Assembly: GCA_002179805.1 (NCBI GenBank)
Contig: NAVB01000495.1
Span: 1-34,170, forward strand
Direction: 5' to 3'
DNA length: 34,170 nt
From: Acanthamoeba lenticulata
Lineage: Eukaryota > Discosea > Longamoebia > Acanthamoebidae
Under the pieces are notes generated by a model. It was not told where the DNA came from. It searched no databases and worked only from the letters and a program-made list of their open reading frames with translations. Made by a program: the position numbers and the translations under genes. This document shows positions 9,998 through 21,850 of this stretch, in pieces (position 1 is the first letter of the stretch; every line of letters starts with the position of its first letter).

Positions 9998-12251
9998 ATG
10001 CTCACAACCATGACAAGGAAGAGACTGGCGTCTTCTTATGCCAACTTCGTGAAGTTGAGCCTCACCATAATTATCATTTGGGGTTCACTCGTCGCCGGCA
10101 CAACATTCAATGGCTCATGGACGACGGTCCAGTTCAGCTACTCCCGCGGGGACGTCGCCGCAACATCTGTGGGCAACTTGGCCCTATTTGGAAGTAGCGT
10201 GGTGGACATCTTTGATGCCACAGACAACTCGTGGACAACGGCCAACCTCAGCCAGAGCCGAACGGGCCTCGCCGCGACGTCTGCGGGCAACCTGGCCCTC
10301 TTTGCTGGTGGCGACTCAGGTTCAACAACCCAGAGTAAAGTCGTGGACATATTCAACGCCACCGACGGCTCGTGGAAGACGGCCAACCTCAGCCAAGCCC
10401 GATACTGGTTGGCAGCGACGTCGGTGGGCAACCTGGCCCTCTTTGCTGGTGGCAACGCAGGGTTTCAAAGCCCGAGCGACGTGGTGGACATCTTTAACGC
10501 CACCGACGGCTCGTGGACGATCGCCCACCTCAGCATGGCTCGCTACTACCTCGCGGCCACATCCGTGGGTAACCTGGCCCTCTTTGCAGGTGGCACCACC
10601 CCGGCGAGCACGAGTAACGTGGTGGATATCTTCAACGCCACCGACGGCTCGTGGACAACGGCCAACCTCAGCCTGGCCCGCTATTTCATGGCGGCAACCT
10701 CGGCGGGCAACGTGGCTCTCTTTGCTGGTGGCACCATAGGCGTGGGGCAAAGCGCTGTGGTGGACATCTTCAACGCTACTGACGGCTCGTGGACAACGGC
10801 AAACCTCACCCAGGCCCGCAGCCGCTCTGTCGGAGTCTCTGTAGGCAGTCTGGCCTTCTTTGCTGGTGGCTTCGTGCCGCCGGCCTCATCCACTGCTACA
10901 GTGGACATCTTCAATGCCACCGATGGCTCGTGGACGACGGCCAGCCTCCCACAGGCTCGCTCGAACCTCGCAGCAACTTCCGTGGGCAACGTGGCCCTCT
11001 TCGCCGGTGGCAGTGCGGTGAATGTGTTGCGCCTGCCCGTGATCTCAACAGCCGTAAAGGACGCCGCGCCGGTGCTCCAGTTTGCTTCTGTTGGATCGGC
11101 CGTGCTTGTCGAGCCGAAAGGTGCGCCTGAGGCCTTACCACAACATACTCAGGTCTATGTTACTGTGGGCTGATTTATTATCTGGCTGGCCTGAACAGAC
11201 CAAGGCGGCGTGGTGCGTTCGGATCGGCGAGTGGGTGTGGACTTTGGCGCGAGCATCGCCGAGCTAGACGGCTATTCCATCGTCATGGCCAACTATTCCT
11301 TTGATCCCCGTATGTGTTTGCCTACGTTGTCCTTGTATTGATGCGGGAAGTCATTGATGCCATTTGTGGCTCCGTGTTGGTGGCGAACAGAGAGCGGATA
11401 CGTGGCTGTCGGGTCTCAACCAACCGTCAATGCCACCCAGTCCTTTGTCTTCGACACCACTTTGCTGTCCATCGACAACGGCACCGGAGCGGGCAACAGG
11501 AGCACGAACGGGACGGCGCAGGTGCAGTTCTACCTCTTCGACCAGCCCACGGTCATCCGCATCGGCGACTCCAACGTGACCCTCCAGGCCGAACCTTCGC
11601 TGGCCAAGTTCACCTTGCGCGTGACCCAGTGGCCCTGGCGCGGAGGCAACAACAGTCGGCTTGAATGGCGCATCAAGATCATGCCGGCCTTCACCAACTT
11701 CACCCGCCTCGACACTGCCGGTGGAGAAGGCCAACCAAACACGACAACTTTTACTTTGCGTGGTCAATTCAATGTCACCACCAGCACTGGGCCAAAGGAA
11801 GAAGGCTTGGAAGGACAAACAAGCATTCGCCTGGTGAGTGCAGTGGAAGTCGATGGCAAGGTCACGGTCAACAGCCCCCAGGCAGTGCAGTTCGAGTTGG
11901 ACGTGGCGAGGTCAGAACTGGTGCTCACATTTGCGCGGTTCAACTCGACCCTCGTCTATGATCCTGGTCTTTACTCCTCCTTTGGTTTCCCTCATCTTCC
12001 TCTTTAATGACTCAAGCAGCTTTATGTATGTGGGTGCAGATCTGGGCGTGCTGTTCGGCAAGGCTGCTGATGGTGGAGGTGGAGAGGGAGGCAGTAGCGA
12101 GGACAACGTAGGCCTCATCGTGGGCGTGAGCGTAGCTGGTGCGGTTGCCATTGTGGTTGTGGCAGCAGTTGCAGCTGGCGTGCTGGTAGCCGCGTGGATG
12201 AAGCGAAGACGACCTGCACGTTTCCGCATGAAGCTCCAACCACCCCTTTAG
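9998..12251 (+). CDS. Kelch-repeat single-pass membrane protein
   Basis: Exons 9998-11120, 11199-11309, 11391-11966 and 12040-12251 close in phase to give 673 residues. A hydrophobic N-terminal stretch (LSLTIIIIWGSLVAG) looks like a signal peptide or anchor. Seven kelch-like units of about 50 residues follow, each with VDIFNATDGSW, an ANLSQAR-type segment and LALFAGG. After them comes a domain of about 270 residues with many N-glycosylation sequons that I cannot assign. Near residues 623-652 there is a Gly/Ala/Val membrane helix, then a basic tail (MKRRRPARFRMK). Kelch units normally form beta-propellers. The topology suggests a surface or endomembrane lectin- or receptor-like protein; ligand unknown. 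The alternative donor at 11153 is out of phase and was not used. Confidence 0.85.
10105..11020 (+). repeat. Tandem coding repeat, about 150-bp kelch units
   Basis: Seven in-frame units share long near-identical stretches at DNA level, for example GACGGCTCGTGGAC and GTGGGCAACCTGGCCCTC. Synonymous sites are conserved too, which suggests recent unit duplication or gene conversion. Confidence 0.85.
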
Positions 12252-12653
12252 CACTACAGAATATACCCTCACGTGAGAGAACCAACACAGAGAGCAGAAA
12301 AACCTCTTGTGTCATTGTGTAAGAGGCTCCCCTAAGCAATCCACATTGTTTTGAGTCCAGCTCTTACACAATGACACAATTGCCTCAAAATGGTATTTGA
12401 ACCTGCTGAAACAAGGTTTTCCACAATTGCTTCACCAACTCTGGAGATGGCCGCTGGGTCTCTGTCTTGCCAGCCGTCTCTTCGTGTACTATCGTGATGT
12501 ACTTTTGAAACTCAGCACGGCCATTGATAACCATTTACGATTTTCTGTTTTCAGTTTCCTCGTTTTTTCCTTTAAGAGCGGCTCTGTCTAACATTCATCC
12601 TTGTTGCGACCGGAAGGTTACCTCTTCGCGAAGGCCTTCCCCAGCCCAACAAG
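12252..12653. other. Intergenic between kelch and Nudix-like genes
   Basis: No coding exon recognised. It holds the 3' end of the kelch gene, a perfect 19-bp inverted repeat (12307-12379) and the promoter of the next gene. Confidence 0.5.
12307..12379. repeat. Perfect 19-bp inverted repeat (hairpin)
   Basis: Positions 12307-12325 (TTGTGTCATTGTGTAAGAG) are exactly the reverse complement of 12361-12379, with a 35-base spacer. Complementarity ends abruptly on both sides. It lies 56 bases after the kelch stop codon. It could be a 3'-end hairpin, a small-RNA precursor or a remnant of a miniature transposable element; no target-site duplication is evident. Confidence 0.85.
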
Positions 12654-14557
12654 ATGGAAGGTCGGCGACGTGGTACGTGGCAAGTCATGTACAAATCTGA
12701 TTTAATTGAATTAAATGCAAACTGGTTTTTATTTATCGTAGAGCTCGGGTGTAGGAATCTTGGCAAGCTGCGTGAGCAGAACTTCGCCTTCTACTCGCTC
12801 GACACAGAGCAAAACGTGCAGACCCATTACCGCTCGGCTGGTGTTCTGCCCTACGCTGTGGTTAAGCCGGAGACAGCTGCAAGTCCGGCCGGAGCTGATC
12901 TCCTCGCCTGGCTGCAGTCAGAAGATGGCACCAGTGCTGCTCCGCCAATCAAGAGGTCACAGCAACCACAAACCGAAGTGCTGTTCTTGATGGGCGGCGA
13001 GGTGAGGCACAAGAAGAACTACCACAACAAGCCAAATTTCTTCTGGTCGGACTTTGGTGGCAAGCGTGAGGCTAAAGACGCTGACGTAGTTGAAACCGCC
13101 CTCCGGGAGTTCGATGAAGAGACTGCAGGCATCTTCACTGGTTCGCTCCTTTCGTACCCTCTTTATTTCGTTCTTTTTTTTATTCATTTAAAATCAGCAA
13201 AATATAATTAACAAATAAAATAAAATAAAATAAAATAAAATAAATCAGAACACATGGAGCTTTTCCGTGAGCGTATGCGATCGGATTCGACGCTGAAGGT
13301 GTGGAACGGCAGTGGCTACTCCGTCCTGTTCCTCCTCGAGGTGCCCTACGTGCCGGACGCATCAGCCACGTTCTGCTACTTCTTCAATGAGCACCTCGCC
13401 AAGCTGCGTAGCCAGGTCCAAGCCAAGCTGCACAACGTATGGGCTCTTTTCATATATTTTATTTTATTTTATTTAAAGTTTTACTTATTCTTTTGAAATG
13501 TTTTGCTGGTTGTGTGCAGGTGTTGGTCGAGGGCCAGCAGGTGGCGGTCGGGGGTGACCTCCTGGGCACACTCAACAAGTGCGCCGTGCGGTGGCTGTCG
13601 CGATCTCATCTCGTGCGCGCCTTCGACATGCTGCCCGTGCGCAGCTACAGCGAAAACACCGACATTGTCACAATAAGCACAGTCCAAAACCTGCCGTCGT
13701 CAACCTCTTTGCCTTCTTCTTCCAAGACGCCCTCGTCCTCGACGCCAGAGCTGTTCCAGATGCAGCTCTACCCGTATTTCCTCGAGTACTTGCGGTGCGC
13801 GGACCTGCAGGAGGCCATCAAGGCGCTGCCGCAGCCGCTCGCGCCGGGTGCCTACCAGGGCTACACCTATCCCTTGCGCAAGTTGCCCGTCCTGCAGCAA
13901 GCGCAGCGGTACCACCTCACGGCCAACCACAACTACGACTGCCTGGTCAAGGACCATCCGTGGCTCTCGTCCCTGGAGGAGCAGAAGCAGTGCTGGCTGG
14001 AGCGCTATCCACCGCCGCCTCCTCCTTCTCGTCCTCCTCAAGAAGAAGAAGAAGAAGAGGAAAAGGAAAACGGCAAAGAGACTGAGACGATGTCAACGAC
14101 GACAACTGTGGAGCCAAGCGAGGAGAAGACGAAGGAGAAGAAGAAGGAGAAGAAGAAGAAGACGAAGAAGAAGAAACGACAGGATCAAGAAGAAGTAGAA
14201 GATGCGGAGGCCTCAAAGAACAACCAAGAACAGAACGACGACGACCAGCAGCAGCAGCCGTCGAAAAAGAAAAAGAGGAAGTTGAACCACACTGCGGAGC
14301 CCAAGGACGGCACGCAGAACGCCAGCGACGACATGGAGACGAGCGTGAGCGTGAGCCGCAGCGGCAAGATGCGTACGAGAAAGAGGAGCAAGTGGAGCAT
14401 CAAAACCCTCAAGAACGAGAAGAAGCAGGCGCGCTTGTGGGTGGATCTCGAGCTGGCGCGCCTCTCAGCGCTCCGCGACAAGAAGCGTTCGTCGCTGCAG
14501 GATCTCGAGGCCCGCCTGGCCAGCCTTCAGGCCATCCGCGACCAACGCCTCTTGTAG
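12654..14557 (+). CDS. Nudix-hydrolase-like protein with Lys/Glu-rich tail
   Basis: Exons 12654-12672, 12742-13140, 13249-13436 and 13520-14557 close in phase (547 residues). The first ~200 residues resemble a Nudix fold. The box around residues 112-136 reads GGKREAKDADVV then ETALREFDEETAG, keeping the REUxEE core, but the upstream Glu/Gly spacing is off by one and the conserved pre-helix Glu is not where expected. After about residue 300 the protein becomes low-complexity: Pro/Ser linkers, Glu runs, then Lys-rich blocks (KEKKKEKKKK, SKKKKRKL) resembling nuclear signals, ending in a coiled-coil-like segment. Nudix enzymes cleave nucleoside diphosphates linked to another moiety; substrate unknown. 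The start ATG at 12654 is the best in-frame choice, but the short first exon is the weakest part. Confidence 0.7.
13214..13245 (+). repeat. (ATAAA)n microsatellite in intron
   Basis: Six units of ATAAA just before the acceptor (ATCAG) of the second intron of the Nudix-like gene. A purine-rich tract so near an acceptor is unusual, since a pyrimidine tract is expected; the upstream TTTTTTTT may serve instead. Confidence 0.8.
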
Positions 14558-14678
14558 TAGTTTTGCTGTTCTTTTCCAAGAATAAGAACAAGAAAAATAG
14601 AAACCGAAGCCATTTGGCTGAACGCAGGCAACAACGTTGATTACGAGTTGGGGCACGAGATCAAATCAAACTTTTGTG

Positions 14679-16682
14679 ATGGGCAACGAACAGAGCGGAC
14701 CGCGCAGGGACGTGCCACTGCCTCGTTTGTCGCGGAACGACTACGAGAGGTTTGACGGAGACCGCTTCGTCATCTTCCCTCACCTCGTGGACTATTTGGC
14801 CACGCCCCCGCCGGCGGACGTTGATGCAAACAAACACGCCCAAGAAGGTGCAGAGGAGGGCGAAGGCGAGCGAGCAAGCGACGAAGAAGAGCAAGAAAAT
14901 GACCCGACACCGGATGAAGGCCATGAGGACGCCAGCTCGTCTCCACCTCCTCTTGGACCACTCCCCTCCTGGCAGCACATGGTGAGTGTACTGCAGCGCG
15001 AGATTCCTGACCTAGAAGCCCTGGACCAGGGTACGCAGGCCTTTACATGCGCCATGCGTTGAGGCCTGCTCGGCGTCTCACAGTACGGCCTCTGCTCTCG
15101 TGGGACGTGCAGCGCTCGTGGACATGAAACCCGGGCCTGCGCCGCTGGTGGTGGGCCTTGAAGCCGTCTTCGCGGCGGAGCCGGGCTTCGAGTCGCGCTT
15201 CTTCACTGTTATCCTGCCTGCCATTCAACGCCTTGCTCTCCGGTACTTTATCCACGTCTTCCTCCACGACTTGCAAGTGTGAAGCTCACCCGGCCTTGCA
15301 AGACTGCCGGACGTATTCCCGGCCGACGCGCGGCTGCCGCTGCTCGTGCCCGGCCACGACGGCGAGGTCACTCTCACGCAGGAGCAGTGCGGCGTGCTGC
15401 TGGCGTCGGGCTTCATGGGCACGCTGTGGGTGCACCCGGGCGTGTGGGCCCGCCACAAGTTCCCGGGCTTCAAGATCCAGAACCTCTTGTTCAACCGCCA
15501 CGGCCCGACCGTCGCTTTCCTTCGCATGCTTCTCAACTACTTTGAGCGCCTCAGCATTCAAGGTACGTCTCTTGGTTCTCGCCCCGCGTCGCAGTCTCTG
15601 AACATGACCTCACCACCGCTCCGCTATGAAGTGCCCGAGGGCAAGGTGACGATCCGGCGCCAGGTCCTGACGCAGCCGCCCGACTGGGCCGCCAGCGCCA
15701 AGCCGCTGCTCCCGGCGCAGGTCGCCAATCAGGGCAAGATCGAGGACGCCCAGACGTCGCTCCACGCCGACTTTGCCAACCAGTACATCGGCGGCGGCGT
15801 CCTCTCTGGAGGCTGCGTGCAGGAGGAGATCCTGTTCGCCATCAAGCCCGAGTGCCTCGTCTCCATGTACGTTGTCCTCGTTTATGCTCGATCGCTGAGC
15901 CGCGTAATCATCGACTTTGGCAACAACAACAACGACAGGTTGTTCTGCGCCAAGATGAACGACAACGAAGTGATCTTCATCACCGGCGCCGAGCGCTTCA
16001 GCGACTACTCGGGCTACGGCCCCGAGGTCGGCTTCGCTGGGAATCACGTCGACCAGACGCCGCGGGACGAGCAGGGCCGCATTGCGACCACCATCGTCGC
16101 CATCGACGCTGTCGTTGCCTACGGCGGCCTGCAGTGGCAAGAGTCCTCCATCGTGCGCGACCTCAACAAAGTCTACTGCGCCTGCTGGGAGCCGCATCAT
16201 GTCCCCGGCCAGGCCTTGGCGCCCTTTGCTACCGGCAACTGGGGCTGCGGCGGTACAACAACATCATCAACAACATCATTCAGTATCATCATGGCTGACG
16301 TTCATCTCTGCACAGCGTTTGGTGGTGACAAGTCGCTCAAGGTGCTGCAGCAGATGATGGCCGCATCGGAGGCCGGCCGTGAGCTGCTCTACCACACGTT
16401 CGGGGAGCGCTACGGCAGCCGATCGCTCAAGGAGTGGATCGGGCTCGTCAACGAAGTGATCCTCAAGCATCGCCCTACCGTCGGTGCGTCGTTCTTCTTC
16501 TTCTTGGTCCTCATCATCATGATTCTGATCGACCGTCCGTTGATGACCCCACAGGCGAGGTCTACCGCCTGGTGAAGACCCACGTCCCAGAGCGCGGTGG
16601 CCACAACGTTAATTTGTTTGCGTTGCTCCTCCAGCACTACCAGCACCAGCCACACAAGGAGGAACACCATGCTCATCCTTGA
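14679..16682 (+). CDS. PARG: Poly(ADP-ribose) glycohydrolase, paralogue A
   Basis: Seven exons (14679-15030, 15113-15242, 15303-15562, 15632-15866, 15939-16252, 16316-16483, 16555-16682) close in phase to 528 residues. The enzyme splits ribose-ribose bonds in poly(ADP-ribose). Family marks: HADFANQYIGGGVLSGG followed by CVQEEI, carrying the catalytic Glu pair (about residues 293-313), then GAERFSDYSGYG, ATGNWGCGAFGGD, and TVGEVYRL at the C-terminus. The start MGNEQSG is a consensus N-myristoylation signal, so membrane attachment is likely (inference). Residues about 40-90 are acidic low complexity. The introns at 15867 and 16253 are multiples of three and open, so retained forms would stay in frame. 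A paralogue with matching introns lies at 23144-25501. Confidence 0.93.
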
Positions 16683-16734
16683 TGAGATGAAATGATTTCC
16701 CATTTTTGAAGATAATGCCATTTTTGTACTAATC

Positions 16735-16740
16735 AATAAA
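16735..16740 (+). terminator. Poly(A) signal AATAAA, glycohydrolase A
   Basis: AATAAA 53 bases after the stop codon, in AT-rich sequence. It faces the opposite-strand signal at 16802-16807, so the two convergent genes end within about 70 bases of each other. Confidence 0.6.
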
Positions 16741-16801
16741 TCCATTGCAAATTTAAAAATACAAAAAAATACAAAAAACAGTTGTAAAAAAGGAAATTCC
16801 C

Positions 16802-16807
16802 TTTATT
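16802..16807 (-). terminator. Poly(A) signal AATAAA, MAPK-like gene
   Basis: TTTATT on the plus strand is AATAAA on the minus strand, about 60 bases beyond the stop codon at 16868. Its position supports the inferred last exon of that gene. Confidence 0.55.
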
Positions 16808-16867
16808 GTTATCTACAAAAAACAATTTATAAGAATAATGAACAAAAACAAACCTCTGAGTTGGAGC

Positions 16868-18938
16868 TCAAAGGAAGCGCATGATGTGGACGGTGAGCTC
16901 GAGCGGGAGCATGGCCAAGCTCGACTCAGGGCTGTGCAACCGGGCCCAGAGCACCATCACGCGTCTCCACTGCGCACCATCATCGTCAATCCACCACCAC
17001 AAACGACAGCAGAGCAGCAAAGACGCACGGATCGTTTGGCCCGCAGCCGCTTCCTTTGGCGTTTGAGCTTGGCCTTCACCTCTGCAAAGAGCGCCTCCCT
17101 GTCGGCACAGCCGTCACCATGGAGGTGTTGATCAACAACAGCGAACACCAAGAAGCGGCCTGGAGGAGGTAGATGAGTCGCATGTTTACCGGCCTTCGCG
17201 GGTGGCGCAGCGCGGGGCCATGTCGTGGAACTCTTGCGCGATTGCAGAGGGCGAAGAGGATGTGGCCCAGACCTGTTCCTCCATTTCACAGGCCTCGCGA
17301 AACAGCGCCACATAGGGATGGGACAGGGCCTGCAGAATTGAAAACAGGCCACGTGTGTGTGTGTGTGTGTTTGTGTGTTCTTGAGTGGTTGACGCCTTGG
17401 AAGAGTTGGAGGGACGAACCTCTCGGGCGCTGATGCGCTTGTCCGGGTTGGGCTCAAGCAGGGACTGGAGGAGGCTCAACGCGTCCTTGGGCATGTTGTC
17501 CGGCCATGGCCTGCGCAACACCATCACCACGTCAGTGTCGAGTCTTGCAGCAATCAAACAGAGGGGGGGAAGTCGAAACTGGCGCTTCGTGCTGGAGGAC
17601 ACTGTTACGAGCATCAGTTGCGCAAAGGATGACCGTTGAGCCAAGGCAGCGATGTCGTCTTCACCAAGCTCGCGGACCAGCTATGGAGGCCATATCATGC
17701 ATGAGAGCAATCAAAACGTTGAGTCAGCACGAGTCGACAACCTATCCATGTGCGCGGGACGGTGGGGTGTGGGCACGGCCAGAATGCGCTCGATTTGGTT
17801 GATGGTCGATGTGCCCGGAAACAAGGGCTTGCCTCCTTGCATCTCGCCCAGGATGCACCCAACAGACCACACGTCCCACGCTGGCTCCGACCTGCGACGT
17901 CCGCCGACCAATCATATGAGACGTCTCATCTTTTCGGGCGAAAAAGAGGAACAGAAGAAAAGGAGCACGAACCGGCCACCGACCAGTTTCTCCAACGCCG
18001 AGTACCAGCGATTGGAGACGTACTGCGGTCCATCGAACGACGCCTTCTCCTCCCAGGTGGGTCCAATGTCATGACGCGGCAGCGCCATGGAGAGGTCGCC
18101 CAACTTGAGCTCGCACTCTTCGTTGATGTTGAACAAGTAGGGCTGCGCATGTGCGTGTGCGTGTGCATGTGGACAAGCTGAGCGTCGAATGTGGCGCTGA
18201 AAGACCTTTGCCTTGTGCATCAAGAGCTCAAGTGGGAAGCAGGCGTGCCTTCATGTCGGCGATGACCACGCCAGCTTCGTGGAGGTCGGCCACCAGGCGA
18301 AGGAGCTGATAGGTGATGTACTGGATGTGGATCTCCTCCAGGATCTTGGCCCGGATGACCGCGTTCAAGTCCGTCACTGTTGTGTTGCCGCACGACCCTG
18401 CAGAGAGTGACGTGAACATCCCACATGGACCTCTTCTTCTTCTTCTTTCGACCACCAGTTGTGCGAGGAGAGGCACACCCATGTATTCAAACACCATGCA
18501 CACGTCTCGGTTGTTGTTGCTGAGTCGGTGCAGGGACCGCAACTCGAGGAGGTGCGGATGGCCCACCAGTTCTGTAAACATCGCGGCCTCCCTGTGTACG
18601 CGTTTTTTGTGTGTTGTCGGGCACGTCACAAGTTGGTTTTGAGCCCAAAGAAGGCTGGAGCCTGGCTGGCTGGACAGAGACCGTAACACGCGGCGGCCAT
18701 CTTCGGCGTGGGCGAAGCAATCGTGGAGGACCTTGACCAGCACGGGCTTGCAAACTTGACGCTTGTGGTCTTCTGCACACCAGCTGGTGAAGTAGGCCTA
18801 GCGTAATGACAAGAAGCCAGCCTGTCAGCTGTGCGTGTGTGTGTGTGTGCCACAGGATATGCATACTCCCCGTTCCAAACGCTGGCCAAGCTTGTAGCGC
18901 GCAGGCAGGCAGCTGGCGATTGACTCTGAATTGCTCAT
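16868..18938 (-). CDS. MAPK15-like pseudokinase with F-box-like C-terminal tail
   Basis: Inferred exons: 18938-18854, 18769-18682, 18591-18479, 18397-18249, 18142-17973, 17891-17777, 17680-17420, 17329-17190, 17098-17029, 16969-16868; 430 residues. MAPK marks: [66 protein letters not shown] and ALSHPYV. Catalytic motifs are degraded: the glycine loop reads [13 protein letters not shown] is replaced by VIADMK, DFG by DLS, and APE by ALE; the beta-3 Lys (VLVK) survives. It is therefore probably inactive as a kinase. The tail is basic ([15 protein letters not shown]) and ends [14 protein letters not shown], like the first helices of an F-box. The first junction (18854/18769) is weak, and exon 17680-17420 may hide one more intron. 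One intron is GC-AG. Confidence 0.7.
17353..17379 (+). repeat. (GT)n dinucleotide tract in intron
   Basis: About thirteen GT units, with one interruption, within the intron 17330-17419 of the MAPK-like gene. On the transcribed strand this is a CA repeat before the acceptor. Confidence 0.8.
18143..18248 (-). other. GC-AG intron in the MAPK-like gene
   Basis: The exon ends ATGAAG and is followed by GCACGC; the acceptor is CATGCGCAG. Joining in phase 0 gives [21 protein letters not shown], aligning exactly with the HRDLKPSN...KLADFG spacing of MAP kinases. No GT donor in the required phase was found. Confidence 0.65.
18831..18850 (+). repeat. (GT)n dinucleotide tract
   Basis: Short GT repeat in the first intron of the MAPK-like gene, a CA tract on its own strand. 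It borders the uncertain first splice donor. Confidence 0.75.
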
Positions 18939-19125
18939 GGGCCACACTAGTGCTGTGGTGCGAAACTCAGGACACGACAGTTCAGGGTTTGTCTTTCCTT
19001 CTATTTATCCTACATGAAAATGAGAAGAAATAAAATATTAAAAGACATAAAGATGAGGCATTTTGGTGTATCATCGACGATCCAGCCACAAAGGCCCACT
19101 CCGGTCTCCTTAAATCATAGTAAAA

Positions 19126-19842
19126 ATGGAATCGACCGAGGATCGATCCGATGTTGCTGAGAACGATGAGATCCCGCCGACCGAGATTGTGACGCAGGAC
19201 GAGAATGGCCACGAAGAGGCGAAGGCCTTGGCGGAGGGTTACGTGCTAGCCGGCAGCGCATCAGAGATACGATCTGCCCCCAATCGTAAGTGGAAGTGCA
19301 CGCAAGTGGAGAAGCGCAGCATCACGTTCTTCCACAAAGACGACCACATTTACGCCATGGACAGGTTCAGATTATGATTCATTGTTTCTTTTTTTAATTC
19401 TACACTTTATTCATCTTTGAGTTCTGCACAGTTGGTGCTATCACAACGGAGGAGGGCTGATGCGGGGCGACATAGAGGACTTTGGCGGCCGCCTGGCCGT
19501 GCGATGTCCTCTCCACTCCTACCGGTACGCCACCCACCAGTTGTACTGTTGTTCATAGCTTGTCGGCGTCCTGACGTGACTGCTGGATCAGGATCGACGT
19601 GGCGACCGGCGAGGGCCTCTACATGGCCATGGTCGGGGGCGTCAAGTCCAAGGGCACCAAGCAGCGCGTGCATCCCGTCCGGGTCATTGGCGATCACGTG
19701 TACATCAAGGTACATGTCGCGGCAGCACGCATGTGTTGTTCAATCCAAGGACTGACGGTCATGGCTGCAGATCTCCAAGCCCAAGCAATTGAACAAGCCC
19801 GAGGTGCAGTCGGACTGCTATCAACTCATCCGTGGCGTGTGA
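19126..19842 (+). CDS. Rieske [2Fe-2S] domain protein
   Basis: Exons 19126-19364, 19432-19524, 19592-19709 and 19771-19842 close in phase to 173 residues. The cluster motif is CYH at residues 82-84 and CPLH at 105-108 (C-x-H ... C-x-x-H), within WCYHNGGGLMRGD and VRCPLHSYR. There is no catalytic dioxygenase domain and no membrane helix, so it resembles small soluble Rieske ferredoxins such as animal RFESD. The N-terminus is acidic, not a clear targeting signal. Likely role: one-electron transfer; the partner enzyme is unknown. The start is the first ATG of the open frame. The next gene begins 81 bases after the stop. Confidence 0.88.
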
Positions 19843-19923
19843 TGCCAGCGAAAATAAAATAAAAATAAAAATAAATGCCAAACAAAACAAATAAAACCAA
19901 AAGTAAAGATCGCTCCACCGCGG

Positions 19924-21536
<1,613 letters not shown>

Positions 21537-21850
21537 GGCGTGCGGTGCTTTCTCAACATTCTTAAAATTCTTCTATTTTTACCACGAAATGCTTGGGAAG
21601 CGGCACTCCAGATCGATTGATCACTCAGAGGGCAAACAGGGAGGCAAGCGAGGAGATGAGCCAGGACGCCGAACGGGAGGCAACGCTCCGATCCGCGTCG
21701 CTGGATGATGCAGAAGCGGGGCACGACGCCTTGACGCCGCCCATGAGCTGGTCCACGTAGCACAACATGTTGCCAGCTTCTTCTTCTTGGCATAGGGGCA
21801 ATCATGTCTTCATAGACGCGGCAGGCATTCCCCAGCACGGCACAATCAAC
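21537..21850. other. Convergent intergenic region
   Basis: It holds only the 3' ends of the Obg gene (+) and the F-box/ankyrin-like gene (-). No coding or RNA feature is recognisable. Confidence 0.6.

Noticed and set aside
11121..11198. Alternative donor at 11153 (CAG|GTCTAT) for the first kelch-gene intron.
   Set aside because: Its phase does not match the next exon and leads to a stop by 11267; the donor at 11121 joins in phase with continuous coding.
17160..17189. A possible 30-nt intron in the MAPK-like gene (GTAAAC to CTCCAG).
   Set aside because: Too short and gives an immediate stop. The 91-nt alternative ending at 17099 keeps phase and leads to a plausible tail with a poly(A) signal.
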